Origin: Celeribacter baekdonensis
Lineage (GTDB): Bacteria > Pseudomonadota > Alphaproteobacteria > Rhodobacterales > Rhodobacteraceae
Length of the DNA stretch: 64,000 nt
Reading direction: 5' to 3'
Assembly: GCF_900102315.1 (NCBI RefSeq)
Contig: NZ_FNBL01000001.1
Coordinates: forward strand, 447,841 to 511,840
Under the pieces are notes generated by a model that was not told the DNA's origin, did no database searches, and worked only from the letters and a program-made list of their open reading frames with translations. Shown here in pieces: positions 28,376 to 36,063 of this stretch. A program made the position numbers and the translations under genes. Every line of letters begins with the position of its first letter. Within the stretch, counting starts at the first letter, position 1.

Positions 28376-28834
28376 ATGCTTGACCAAGGAACCATGGCCC
28401 CGGATTTCACCCTGCCCCGCGATGGCGGCACGGATGTGACCCTGTCCGATCTGCGCGGGCACAAAGTGGTGCTGTATTTCTACCCGAAAGACAACACGCC
28501 GGGCTGTACCACCGAGGCACTGGATTTTACCGCCCTCAAAGATGACTTTGCGGCGGCGGGCATTCAGGTCTTTGGCGTGTCCAAGGACAGCGTCAAAAAA
28601 CACGACAATTTCTGCGCCAAACACAGTCTCGGCATCCCGCTTTTGTCCGATGAACACGGCACGGTCTGCGAAGACTATGGCGTTTGGGCGGAAAAACAGA
28701 TGTATGGCAAAACCTTTTGGGGCATCGTCCGCGCAACCTTTCTTATTGATGAAGACGGTAAAATTGCCCATGTCTGGCCCAAGGTCAAAGTCACAGGACA
28801 CGCGGACGAGGTTCTTGCGGTCGCCACCGCATGA
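28376..28834 (+). CDS. bcp: Thioredoxin-dependent peroxiredoxin, BCP/PrxQ type
   Basis: 152 residues, a compact BCP-type thioredoxin fold. The peroxidatic Cys44 is in PKDNTPGCTTEALDF, with the family Pro-x-x-x-Thr/Ser-x-x-Cys geometry. The resolving Cys five positions further on, present in E. coli Bcp, is Leu49 here. Cys80 (DNFCAKH) and Cys98 remain, so resolution must use another Cys or an external thiol. It reduces H2O2 and organic peroxides in the cytoplasm. The start follows a strong AAGGAGA site (28364-28370), and the stop overlaps the ATG of the DUF455 gene. Confidence 0.92.
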   Translation: MLDQGTMAPDFTLPRDGGTDVTLSDLRGHKVVLYFYPKDNTPGCTTEALDFTALKDDFAAAGIQVFGVSKDSVKKHDNFCAKHSLGIPLLSDEHGTVCEDYGVWAEKQMYGKTFWGIVRATFLIDEDGKIAHVWPKVKVTGHADEVLAVATA

Positions 28835-29682
28835 GCGCGACTTTGAACACAGGGCCCCTGACGCTGGCGCAAATGGCCGAGGCGGTGCTGCGCACGAAGG
28901 GTGGGCGCGAAAAAACCGCGCTCAGCCACCGCTATGCCGAGATGTGGCGACAGTCGCGCGCGCCAGACGGCACCCCGATTGAGATCGGCACGGCCCATCC
29001 GCCGCTGCAACCGGCGCGCCCGGACAGGCCCGAACAGCTTGACCCGCGCGATGTGCCGCGGCGCAAACCCGGCAGCCCCGAAGGCCGGATCGCGATTTTG
29101 CACGCGATTGCCCATATCGAACTGAACGCGGTCGATTTACATTGGGACATCGTGGCGCGCTTCACCCATGTGCCCTTTCCGATTGGGTTTTATGACGACT
29201 GGGTCAAGGCGGCGGATGAAGAATCCAAACATTTCAATCTGATATGTGACCGGCTTGAGGCGCTCGGCTCCTTTTACGGCGCTCTGCCCGCCCATGCGGG
29301 CATGTGGCGCGCCGCCGAGGATACGGTGGCGGACATCATGGGGCGGCTGGCGGTTGTGCCGATGGTGTTGGAGGCGCGCGGTTTGGATGTGACGCCGGGC
29401 ATGATCAAGATTTTCCAAAATGCCAAAGACCGCGAAACGGTGGAGGCGATGAACGTGATCTATGCCGAAGAAGTGTCCCATGTCGCCTATGGGGCCAAAT
29501 GGTTCAACTTTCTCTGTGGCCGCGAGGGACTGGACCCGACCGAAGAGTTTCACGCCCTTGTGCGCCGGTTCTTCCCGTCGGGCACCAAGCCACCCTTTAA
29601 TGACGAAAAACGCGCCGAAGCCGGGATGCCGCCGGATTTCTATTGGCCCCTGTCCGATGAGATGCCCGCCGCCTGGCGATAA
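28831..29682 (+). CDS. DUF455 ferritin-like protein
   Basis: 283 residues, helical. Helices carry candidate di-metal ligands in the ferritin-like order: AIAHIELNAVDLHWD, KAADEESKHFNLIC, VVPMVLEARGLDVT and IYAEEVSHVAYGAKWF, giving repeated E ... ExxH pairs. DUF455 proteins are related to MiaE-like and rubrerythrin-like oxidases. The function is unproven, but a diiron oxidase or hydroxylase is plausible. The ATG overlaps the bcp stop (ATGA), so it is translationally coupled to the peroxiredoxin, which suggests a shared role in oxidative stress (inference). Confidence 0.82.
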   Translation: MSATLNTGPLTLAQMAEAVLRTKGGREKTALSHRYAEMWRQSRAPDGTPIEIGTAHPPLQPARPDRPEQLDPRDVPRRKPGSPEGRIAILHAIAHIELNAVDLHWDIVARFTHVPFPIGFYDDWVKAADEESKHFNLICDRLEALGSFYGALPAHAGMWRAAEDTVADIMGRLAVVPMVLEARGLDVTPGMIKIFQNAKDRETVEAMNVIYAEEVSHVAYGAKWFNFLCGREGLDPTEEFHALVRRFFPSGTKPPFNDEKRAEAGMPPDFYWPLSDEMPAAWR

Positions 29683-29695
29683 AGCGTCAAGGATA

Positions 29696-29723
29696 CCCCC
29701 TGCGACAGGCGGTCGCGGGGGGG
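29696..29723 (+). terminator. Strong GC hairpin downstream of DUF455; rest of gap without a clear gene
   Basis: CCCCC-GCGAC (29696-29706, one bulged T) pairs with GTCGC-GGGGG (29712-29721). No T run follows, so it may stabilise the 3' end or mark a Rho-dependent stop. From 29724 to 29950 I see only a short leader frame near the end, at 29954. Confidence 0.55.
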
Positions 29724-29953
29724 CGCAATGTCACCCGATATGGTGGCGCTCACATAGGCAAAAAACCGCCCACAAACAGTCATTTCCCGCCCATGGCTCG
29801 CCCAAACCGCCGACAGGAAGGCAAAAGCGTTGCCCGCTTGGACTTCGTTCGCTAACAGAGTGCAACCGCTTGTTTATTGTCAGTGCCGATTTGGGAAAAG
29901 CCACGCAAAAGACGTGCAAAACTCAAAGTTCACAAGGTCTAAGGCGGAGAGAG

Positions 29954-29980
29954 ATGGGAATGAGGACGGTTTTAGCCTAA
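29954..29980 (+). CDS. Possible 8-residue leader peptide coupled to the M23 gene
   Basis: A tiny frame ATG...TAA encodes MGMRTVLA. It is preceded by GGCGGAGAGAG, the only strong Shine-Dalgarno sequence here, and its stop lies 2 bp before the ATG of the M23 peptidase gene, which lacks a good site of its own. Terminating ribosomes could reinitiate on the peptidase gene. No attenuation structure is visible. Confidence 0.3.
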   Translation: MGMRTVLA

Positions 29981-29982
29981 CA

Positions 29983-31287
29983 ATGATACACAAGCTCAAT
30001 CACATGCTTGAGCGCAGACTCCCCGAACGCCGGGTGTTTCTGCGGTCTGACTCTGAGACCCGCTATCTGCGGCTTTCTCCCCTGACACAATTGGTGGCCG
30101 TAACCGGAACAACGGTGATCGCGGCTTGGATGATCGTCGCCTCCGCGATCATTTTGATGGACAGCATCGGGTCGGGCAATCTGCGCGAACAGGCAGGGCG
30201 TGATCTTGTGTTGTTTGAAAACCGCGTGGCGGAACTGGCCCATGAGCGCGACATGCGCGCCAACGAGGCCGCCGCCGCCCAGGAGCGGTTCAACACCGCG
30301 CTCAAACAAATCTCCGCCATGCAATCCCAGCTTTTGGCCTCTGAGGAGCGCGTGCGCGAATTGGAAACCGGCGTGGATGTGATTCAGGCCAATCTGCGCG
30401 ATGCGTTGAAAGCCCGCGACGAAGCGCAGCTCAGCGAAGAACAGGTTCTGTCCAAACTCAATGGCGACGCGAATGCGGCCAAGGGGATGACGCCGCAGGA
30501 TATGGAAAGCACCGTGGATGTGTTGGCCGTGGCGCTGGCCGATACGGCGGCAGAACGCGACGAGATGGCCCTGACCGCGTCCCAGGCGATGAAAATGGCC
30601 GATGTGTTGGAAACCGATCTCAAGCTGATGGAAGAAAAGAATGACCGTATTTTCACCCAGCTCGAAGATGCGATGACCGTGTCCGTTGCCCCGCTTGATA
30701 AAATGTTCAAAGCCGCCGGGATGCCGGTCGACTCGATGCTCGCCACGGTCAAACGTGGCTATTCCGGCCAGGGTGGTCCGCTGACCCCGATCACATTTTC
30801 GACCAAGGGCGGCATGATCGACCCGGATTCGATGCGCGCCAATGCGCTGATCGACAAGATGGACAAGCTCAACATTTACCGGATCGCCGCCCAAAAAGCC
30901 CCCTTCGCCCTACCGCTCAAAAACGGCTTTCGTTACACTTCGGGCTTTGGCCCACGCTGGGGACGGATGCATGAAGGAACGGATTTCGCCGCCGCCTATG
31001 GCACGCCGATCTATGCCACCGCCGATGGTGTGGTGACATTTTCCGGCTGGTCCTCGGGCTATGGGCGTTTGGTAAAAATTCAACATGAGTTCGGGATCGA
31101 GACACGTTATGCTCACCAATCCCAACTTCTTGTGAAAGTTGGTCAAAGAGTCTCGCGTGGGGAGCAAATCGGTGCTATGGGGAATTCTGGCCGCTCCACT
31201 GGCACGCACCTCCACTATGAAGTCCGTGTACAGGGCAAGGCCGTCAACCCGATGATCTACATTAAGGCTGCCAACGATGTTTTCTAA
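29983..31287 (+). CDS. M23-family (LytM) peptidoglycan endopeptidase with coiled coil
   Basis: 434 residues. An N-terminal inner-membrane anchor (about 36-60) is followed by a long coiled coil (about 65-230, rich in Ala/Glu/Asp with many heptads) and a C-terminal LytM domain. The domain has HEGTDFAAAYGTPIYATADG (His and Asp zinc ligands), GRLVKIQHEFGIETRYAHQS and the HLHYEV motif carrying the third His. All zinc ligands are present, so it should cut peptide cross-links, unlike the degenerate EnvC/NlpD type. It overlaps the bactofilin gene by 11 bp; an M23 peptidase next to a bactofilin is a widespread cell-shape module, and in some species the two proteins interact. ATG 29983 is preferred because the anchor helix follows it. 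Confidence 0.9.
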   Translation: MIHKLNHMLERRLPERRVFLRSDSETRYLRLSPLTQLVAVTGTTVIAAWMIVASAIILMDSIGSGNLREQAGRDLVLFENRVAELAHERDMRANEAAAAQERFNTALKQISAMQSQLLASEERVRELETGVDVIQANLRDALKARDEAQLSEEQVLSKLNGDANAAKGMTPQDMESTVDVLAVALADTAAERDEMALTASQAMKMADVLETDLKLMEEKNDRIFTQLEDAMTVSVAPLDKMFKAAGMPVDSMLATVKRGYSGQGGPLTPITFSTKGGMIDPDSMRANALIDKMDKLNIYRIAAQKAPFALPLKNGFRYTSGFGPRWGRMHEGTDFAAAYGTPIYATADGVVTFSGWSSGYGRLVKIQHEFGIETRYAHQSQLLVKVGQRVSRGEQIGAMGNSGRSTGTHLHYEVRVQGKAVNPMIYIKAANDVF

Positions 31288-31807
31288 AAGCAGGATCAAT
31301 GAACCCGGCCCGAAACAGGGCGAGGATATCACAAAACCCGAAACGGCGGCTGCAAAGCCCGCCTTGCCGAAAACTCCGGCCCCTGACTTCTCCCAATCCG
31401 CGCCCAAGGCGAAACCGCCCGCATCGGTGCTGTCCTCTGACCTCACTGTCGTGGGCAATCTGAAAACCTCCGGCGATATTCAAATCGAAGGGACGGTTGA
31501 GGGTGACATTCGCGCCCATCTTTTGACGGTTGGTGAAACCGCGATGATCAAAGGCGAAGTGATTGCCGATGATGTGGTGGTCAATGGGCGTGTTGTCGGT
31601 CGTGTGCGTGGCTTGAAAGTCCGCCTGACTTCAACCGCGCGGGTCGAAGGCGACATCATCCACAAAACCATCGCGATTGAGAGCGGTGCGCATTTTGAAG
31701 GCTCCGTTCAGCGCGCTGACGATCCTTTGTCGATCGGTTCGAAAGCGGGTGGGGCAAAACCCCAGCCTGCGAAAGCGCCGGAACCGACCCCGGCCAAACC
31801 CGCCTGA
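31277..31807 (+). CDS. Bactofilin, polymer-forming cytoskeletal protein
   Basis: 176 residues. The central bactofilin domain (about 55-145) is recognisable from VVGNLKTSGDIQIEGTVEGDIRAHLLTVGETAMIKGEV, a right-handed beta-helix with Gly-rich turns every six residues. The flanks are Pro/Ala/Lys-rich and disordered (N-terminal about 50, C-terminal about 30 residues). Bactofilins self-assemble into nonpolar filaments at the membrane without nucleotide and organise peptidoglycan enzymes. Its start is inside the M23 peptidase gene (11-bp overlap), so the two are co-translated; this pairing is the main clue to its job. Confidence 0.93.
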   Translation: MFSKSRINEPGPKQGEDITKPETAAAKPALPKTPAPDFSQSAPKAKPPASVLSSDLTVVGNLKTSGDIQIEGTVEGDIRAHLLTVGETAMIKGEVIADDVVVNGRVVGRVRGLKVRLTSTARVEGDIIHKTIAIESGAHFEGSVQRADDPLSIGSKAGGAKPQPAKAPEPTPAKPA

Positions 31808-31828
31808 TCGGGTCTCATATTTGACTTT

Positions 31829-31858
31829 TAAAAGGCGGCCTTCGGGTCGCCTTTTTTC
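31829..31858 (+). terminator. Intrinsic terminator of the M23-bactofilin operon
   Basis: AAAGGCGGCC (31831-31840), a TTCG tetraloop and GGTCGCCTTT, followed by a run of T (31851-31857), form a classical UUCG-loop terminator. Confidence 0.9.
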
Positions 31859-32084
31859 GCATCGGGCTCTCGGACCGCCACACTTGCGCAGATTGGGCCG
31901 CAGGCGTAGATTATCGTCAGCACGTCCGCCCAGAGAGCGGCGTTTGCGACTCACCGAAATCATCGCCCTGGCTTGGTCCCCGCCTTTTGAGGCCCCGTCT
32001 GGCAACCCTGATTTTCTTGAGGGAGACCCCTTCGGCCTGTCGCCGGAGGGTCATATCGACATGCAAGATCATTGGGAGATCATC

Positions 32085-32219
32085 ATGGGAAAAGGCGACA
32101 ACAAGCGCGGCAATAAAGAAGTCAAAAAGCCGAAACAAGAAAAGACCAAGGTCTTGGCCACCGCCAATTTTGGCGCGGCCAAGCCAATGTCTTTGGGCGA
32201 AAAGAAAAAGGGCAAGTGA
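32085..32219 (+). CDS. Small basic protein, 44 residues
   Basis: MGKGDNKRGNKEVKKPKQEK begins a 44-residue peptide in which about 30 percent of residues are Lys or Arg; the end is MSLGEKKKGK. It has no hydrophobic segment. I recall similar small lysine-rich proteins (MGKGDNKRGNKE...) in many proteobacteria, so it is likely real. It may be nucleic-acid associated, but no function is known to me. The frame starts after GGGAGATCATC, which gives a GGGAG ribosome-binding site. It lies alone between the bactofilin terminator and the EamA permease gene. Confidence 0.7.
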   Translation: MGKGDNKRGNKEVKKPKQEKTKVLATANFGAAKPMSLGEKKKGK

Positions 32220-32316
32220 TCTGAGCGGGACAGGGTGCAAAACTGCAAAGCTGTTTTGCCCTTGAGGCCCACAGTCGTCCCGGTCATGGTGGCGCGCACG
32301 CTATAGTGGAGCCGCC

Positions 32317-33207
32317 ATGACCCTCGCCCCTGACCTGACCCTTCTCAAAGCCGGAAATCTGCGCGGCGCGCTGTTGATGGTCATGGCCATGGCCGGGTTC
32401 TCGATCGAAGATATGGCGTTGAAATCGGTCACCGCGCATTTGCCGGTGGGCGAAGTGTTGATCTTGTTCGGTCTGGGCGGTTTGACGGTGTTTGCCCTGC
32501 TGACACGTCAGCGCCGCGAACGGATTTTTCACCCGATCCTCTTCAGCCGCGTGATGGCCATTCGCGCCCTGTTTGAAATGATGGGCCGGGTGTTTTTCAC
32601 CCTTTCTCTGGCGCTCACTGCCCTCTCCACCACCTCCGCGATTTTGCAAGCCACGCCTTTGGTCGTGGCCGCCGCCGGCGTTTTGATCTTTCGCGAAAAG
32701 GTCTCGCCGCTGCGATGGGCCTTGATCGCATTGGGCTTTGTCGGCGTGTTGATGGTGCTCAGGCCGGGATTGTCGGGCTTTACGCCCCTGTCGATCCTGG
32801 CAGTGCTGGGCATGATCGGCTTTGCCGGGCGCGATCTGGCCACCCGCGCCGCGCCCCCGATCCTGTCCTACGCGCAATTGGGCGTCACGGGCTTTGCCGC
32901 GCTCATCCCCTCGGGCGCGATCCTGTTGCTCTGGGGCGACGCGTGGGTCATGCCTTCGCTGGTCGATCTGGCGTTTTTGTCGGTGGCGGTGGTCGTCGGC
33001 GTCATCGCTTACACCGGCATCACCATGGCGATGCGCATGGGCGAATTGTCGGTGGTCACGCCGTTTCGCTATGTGCGCCTGTTGTTCGCGATGATCCTGG
33101 GCGCTTTGGTCTTTGGCGAGCGCCCCGACGCGATGGAACTGGCAGGGGGTGCCGTGATTGTCGGTGCCGGTGTGTTGCTGATGATCAGTTCCCGGCGCAG
33201 AGCGTAA
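32317..33207 (+). CDS. EamA/DMT-superfamily metabolite permease
   Basis: 296 residues with ten predicted spans in two EamA repeats (about 12-140 and 155-290). The first repeat ends ATPLVVAAAGVLIFREKVSPLRWALIALGFVGVLMVLRPG, the hallmark junction of the drug/metabolite transporter family. The second repeat has the corresponding FRYVRLLFAMILGALVFGERPDAMELAGGAVIVGAGVLL. Members export amino acids or other metabolites from the cytoplasm; the substrate here cannot be inferred. It is a single gene with a modest hairpin at 33206. Confidence 0.88.
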   Translation: MTLAPDLTLLKAGNLRGALLMVMAMAGFSIEDMALKSVTAHLPVGEVLILFGLGGLTVFALLTRQRRERIFHPILFSRVMAIRALFEMMGRVFFTLSLALTALSTTSAILQATPLVVAAAGVLIFREKVSPLRWALIALGFVGVLMVLRPGLSGFTPLSILAVLGMIGFAGRDLATRAAPPILSYAQLGVTGFAALIPSGAILLLWGDAWVMPSLVDLAFLSVAVVVGVIAYTGITMAMRMGELSVVTPFRYVRLLFAMILGALVFGERPDAMELAGGAVIVGAGVLLMISSRRRA

Positions 33208-33231
33208 AGGCGGCCCGCAGACCGCCCTTTA
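33206..33231 (+). terminator. Weak hairpin terminator after the EamA permease gene
   Basis: AAAGGCGG (33206-33213) pairs with CCGCC (33222-33226) with a bulged C before TTT. It starts in the stop codon. From 33232 to 33462 I see no gene. Confidence 0.5.
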
Positions 33232-33462
33232 TCCTTCAATCCGCAGCGAGAGACCACCGTCCGCGCAAATACCATATGTCACATGACTTTGACCTTAGCG
33301 GTCGCAACTGACCCAAATGGAAAACCGAGCCTTCGCCCACAGCGCAGCGAATGGCGGGAACGAGGCCGAACCTCCCAACTTACTCACATGTAGTGGATGT
33401 CGGCTTTCTCGGTCTCGAGAAGAATAAGCACCGATCCAGTGCCTCCAAACCCCGAACGCTCT

Positions 33463-33942
33463 TCATTCAAATTCGATGACGTCTGCCGTGGCTTCCAATT
33501 GCTCTCGCACCTGAACAAGAGTTATCAGTGATGCTCTAAGATGCTCATCGTCAACGAGACCCTCTTCGGCGTATTTCTTCAAAGCGATGAACCCTGAGAT
33601 CATGGGGCCGTCATCGCCTTCCGTCGTGTCAAACAGTGACATCAGCTCGTGTTCTAGCTTTTCAGCTTCTCGGTCACCTATGACAGGCGCGAAACGCGAC
33701 TTGAAGGTTGATAGATATACTCGCATCGACCCGACGTGTTTTGTGGGGTTCGGTTTTTCCGCCGCCACCTCCTGGTCGATTTCTTTTAGGCAAGCCGCCA
33801 TCTTTCGCAGCAGCTCAGCAGCTTTTACCCGGTCGGCCTCATTTGCATCGCTGTACTTCGCAATAGCATCCTGCAATGCGAAGACCATCTTTATGAATAG
33901 TAATCCATGTTCTGACATTGTGCGAAGTTCGAATGGACCCAT
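33463..33942 (-). CDS. Hypothetical helical protein, probable recent acquisition
   Basis: 159 residues, predicted mostly helical and acidic at the C-terminus; no motif I recognise. The middle has long amphipathic stretches (ADRVKAAELLRKMAACLKEI and REAEKLEHELMSLFD), compatible with a small helical bundle. The start at 33942 is set by an AAGGGGGAC site just upstream. The DNA here is about 42-48 percent G+C, far below the surrounding 60 percent. The gene stands alone in more than 1 kb of otherwise non-coding sequence, which suggests horizontal acquisition or a relic of an island. The function is unknown. Confidence 0.55.
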   Translation of the reverse strand: MGPFELRTMSEHGLLFIKMVFALQDAIAKYSDANEADRVKAAELLRKMAACLKEIDQEVAAEKPNPTKHVGSMRVYLSTFKSRFAPVIGDREAEKLEHELMSLFDTTEGDDGPMISGFIALKKYAEEGLVDDEHLRASLITLVQVREQLEATADVIEFE

Positions 33943-34002
33943 CTTTACGTCCCCCTTCGTAATTTTTGGATGAAAGCAGCAATTTCTACACCACCTAAGC
34001 AT

Positions 34003-34349
34003 ACCCGCATTCCCGATGTCACGACAATGACTGTTGCGACCACCAGCACCATAAATGCAAAAAGCTTCTAAAAATTACTTGCCGTGGTGGGAGTCGCATT
34101 CAAGGCCTTTGTTTTGGCCCCGATTCCAAAACCGGACGTTGGGAGAGTTGCGGCTAAAGGCAACTCGGTCCCACATAGCAGACCCCGCTGCACGTTGCGA
34201 TCAAGGTCCGGTTTGGGTCAGACATGCTTGGCGGTTGGGACAATATGCATAGCACGGTCTGCTGATAGGATGCCGAAAATCCGTCGCATCACGTTAAGGA
34301 TGCGCGACGAACGTCAGCAAAGCTGCGGCAGCGGATCACACCCATCGCC
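34003..34349. other. 347 bp with no recognisable gene
   Basis: No frame with plausible composition, no tRNA, and no clear hairpin with a T run. The sequence has short stretches such as GGCTAAAGGCAACTCGGTCCC that read like decayed coding DNA. Together with 33232-33462 it frames the orphan gene and looks like the remains of an insertion or island. Confidence 0.5.
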
Positions 34350-35120
34350 TTAAATCAAAGCCCGGCGGTAGAGATGCCATGTCGCGTGGCCCATCACCGG
34401 CAAGACGATGAACAGGCCCAAAAACAACGGGATCAAGGCTATGATCGACAATATCGCGATCAGCCCTGCCCAGATCAGCATCACCCAGAAATTGTCTTTG
34501 ACCACGCGAAACGACAACAGCATGGCGGTGACGAAATCGACCTCTTTGTCCAACAGATGAGGCAGGGAGGTCACCGTGAGAGAAAACAGCAGAAAGGCGA
34601 ACAGGCTGCCCACGCCCAACTCGACCGCGATCATGGTCAAACCGTTCGGGGTCAAAAACACCTCATAAGAGGAGCTGATATTGGTCATCGCCGAAAGGCC
34701 CATGAAGAGGGCAAAAAGCATATGGGCAAAGAACGACCAGAACAGCACATAGATGACGATGATTGCCCCCATCCACGGGATTTGCCGGTCTTTTTCGGCC
34801 TTCACAACGCTCAGGACTTGATACCAATCGAGCGCCGCCCCCGCCTCCATCCGGCGAGAGACCTCATAGAGGCCAACGGCGGCAAAGGGTGCAAACAGCG
34901 GGAAGGCCAGCGAAAAGGCAAAGGTCCACGCCACCGTACCCGCGCCAAACAGGATAAACCCAAACCCGATCAACACATAGACGGCGGAAAAGAAAATCCC
35001 AAAGGCGGGGGCGCGGCGAAAATCGCGCCAGCCGCCGCGCAGGGCGGCGCGTAAATCCGAGATCGTTAAATGCGCCACATCGGGCACCGGGGCCGCAGCC
35101 ACCGCCTGAACCTGTTCCAT
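34350..35120 (-). CDS. DUF2189-family membrane protein
   Basis: 256 residues with six predicted membrane spans. The start region RAALRGGWRDFRRAPAFGIFFSAVYVLIGF is the DUF2189 signature, and the repeated aromatic-rich spans fit. Members occur widely in alphaproteobacteria and are annotated only as integral membrane proteins; no transport motif is visible. It is transcribed alone and is divergent from the MerR regulator gene. Confidence 0.8.
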   Translation of the reverse strand: MEQVQAVAAAPVPDVAHLTISDLRAALRGGWRDFRRAPAFGIFFSAVYVLIGFGFILFGAGTVAWTFAFSLAFPLFAPFAAVGLYEVSRRMEAGAALDWYQVLSVVKAEKDRQIPWMGAIIVIYVLFWSFFAHMLFALFMGLSAMTNISSSYEVFLTPNGLTMIAVELGVGSLFAFLLFSLTVTSLPHLLDKEVDFVTAMLLSFRVVKDNFWVMLIWAGLIAILSIIALIPLFLGLFIVLPVMGHATWHLYRRALI

Positions 35121-35215
35121 AAACTCTCCCTGTCGGCAGTGCGCCGTTCTCCTCGCTGCGAGTTCACGACAAAATGTCGCAGCCTGTCAAGCACGCGTGA
35201 TATGCAGATCCGCTC

Positions 35216-35246
35216 TTGACTTAGAGTGCGCTCAAAGCCCTAGGGT
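35216..35246 (+). promoter_or_regulatory. MerR-type promoter with 19-bp spacer and spacer dyad
   Basis: The -35 is TTGACT (35216-35221) and the -10 is TAGGGT (35241-35246), separated by 19 bp instead of 17. The spacer carries the dyad CTTAGAG TGCG CTCAAAG (35220-35237), close to the CTTGACTTAGAGTN operators of the NmlR/AdhR branch of MerR regulators. This is the architecture on which a MerR protein untwists DNA to activate transcription, so the regulator encoded 28 bp downstream very likely acts here. Confidence 0.75.
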
Positions 35247-35273
35247 CAAAAGCGTCGAAGAAAAGAGGGTGGC

Positions 35274-35708
35274 ATGAAGATCGGAGATTTGGCGAAACGC
35301 ACCGGGATCACCGCCCACACCATTCGCTATTACGAACGGATCGGGCTTTTGCCCCATGCCCATCGCGATGGCTCCGGGCGGCGCGATTATGGCGAAGACA
35401 GCGTGGTCTGGATCGGGTTTCTGTCCCGGTTGAAAACCACCGGAATGCCAATCCGCGACATGCTCCGCTATGCCAAGCTGCGCGCCCAGGGCGACAGCAC
35501 CGGGCCCGCGCGCGCCGCACTTTTGAGCGAACATCGCGACCGGGTGCGCGCGCATCTGGCCGAGATTCACAGCGCCCTCACCGTCCTCGACACCAAAATC
35601 GCCGGATATGGCGAGACTGAAAGGATGGACCCAAATGACGCAGACAACACCAAAGACAACATCACAAACCCGACTGGAGCGCGGCAAAACCGCCTTGGCC
35701 GCGATTGA
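35274..35708 (+). CDS. MerR-family transcriptional regulator
   Basis: 144 residues. The MerR winged helix (residues 1-70) is intact: MKIGDLAKRTGITAHTIRYYERIGLL and RDYGEDSVVWIGFLSRLKTTGMPIRDM. A short helix for dimerisation follows (about 80-115). Only one short C-terminal effector segment remains, with no Cys motif, so metal sensing is unlikely; aldehyde or electrophile sensing as in NmlR/AdhR is an inference from the promoter. The gene follows its own 19-bp-spacer promoter and overlaps the start of the carboxymuconolactone-decarboxylase-like gene by 74 bp. Confidence 0.92.
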   Translation: MKIGDLAKRTGITAHTIRYYERIGLLPHAHRDGSGRRDYGEDSVVWIGFLSRLKTTGMPIRDMLRYAKLRAQGDSTGPARAALLSEHRDRVRAHLAEIHSALTVLDTKIAGYGETERMDPNDADNTKDNITNPTGARQNRLGRD

Positions 35709-36063
35709 CGGTGAGGCGGGCGAAAACGTGATCGCCTCGCTTGCCGGGATCGCGCCGGATTTTGCCACCTACCTGTTGGAATTTCCCTTTGGCGATATTT
35801 ACAGCCGCCCGGACCTCAGCCTGCGCGACCGCGAAATCGCCACCATCGCCGCGCTTTGCGCCATGGGCACGGCACGCCCGCAATTGGAAGTCCATATTGC
35901 CGCCGGGCTGAATGTCGGCCTGACACGGGTGGAGATCACCGAGATCCTGATGCAAATGTCCGTCTACGCCGGATTTCCCGCCGCGCTCAATGGCATTGCC
36001 GCGGCCAAGGCTGTGTTCGCGCACCAAGAGGCCGGGAAGCAAGAGGCCGGGGAGATGTCTTAA
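35635..36063 (+). CDS. Carboxymuconolactone decarboxylase-family protein
   Basis: 142 residues, all helical. It has the 4-CMD segment PDLSLRDREIATIAALCAMG ... QLEVHIAAGLNVGLTRVEITEILMQMSVYAGFPAALNG. It lacks the CxxC pair of AhpD, so it is closer to gamma-carboxymuconolactone decarboxylases (aromatic ring-cleavage pathway) or to the many uncharacterised relatives. No other protocatechuate genes are near. ATG 35635 was chosen because an AAGGA site precedes it. Its first 74 bp lie inside merR in another frame, and its stop codon overlaps that of the convergent deacetylase gene. It is controlled from the MerR-type promoter (inference). Confidence 0.82.
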   Translation: MTQTTPKTTSQTRLERGKTALAAIDGEAGENVIASLAGIAPDFATYLLEFPFGDIYSRPDLSLRDREIATIAALCAMGTARPQLEVHIAAGLNVGLTRVEITEILMQMSVYAGFPAALNGIAAAKAVFAHQEAGKQEAGEMS

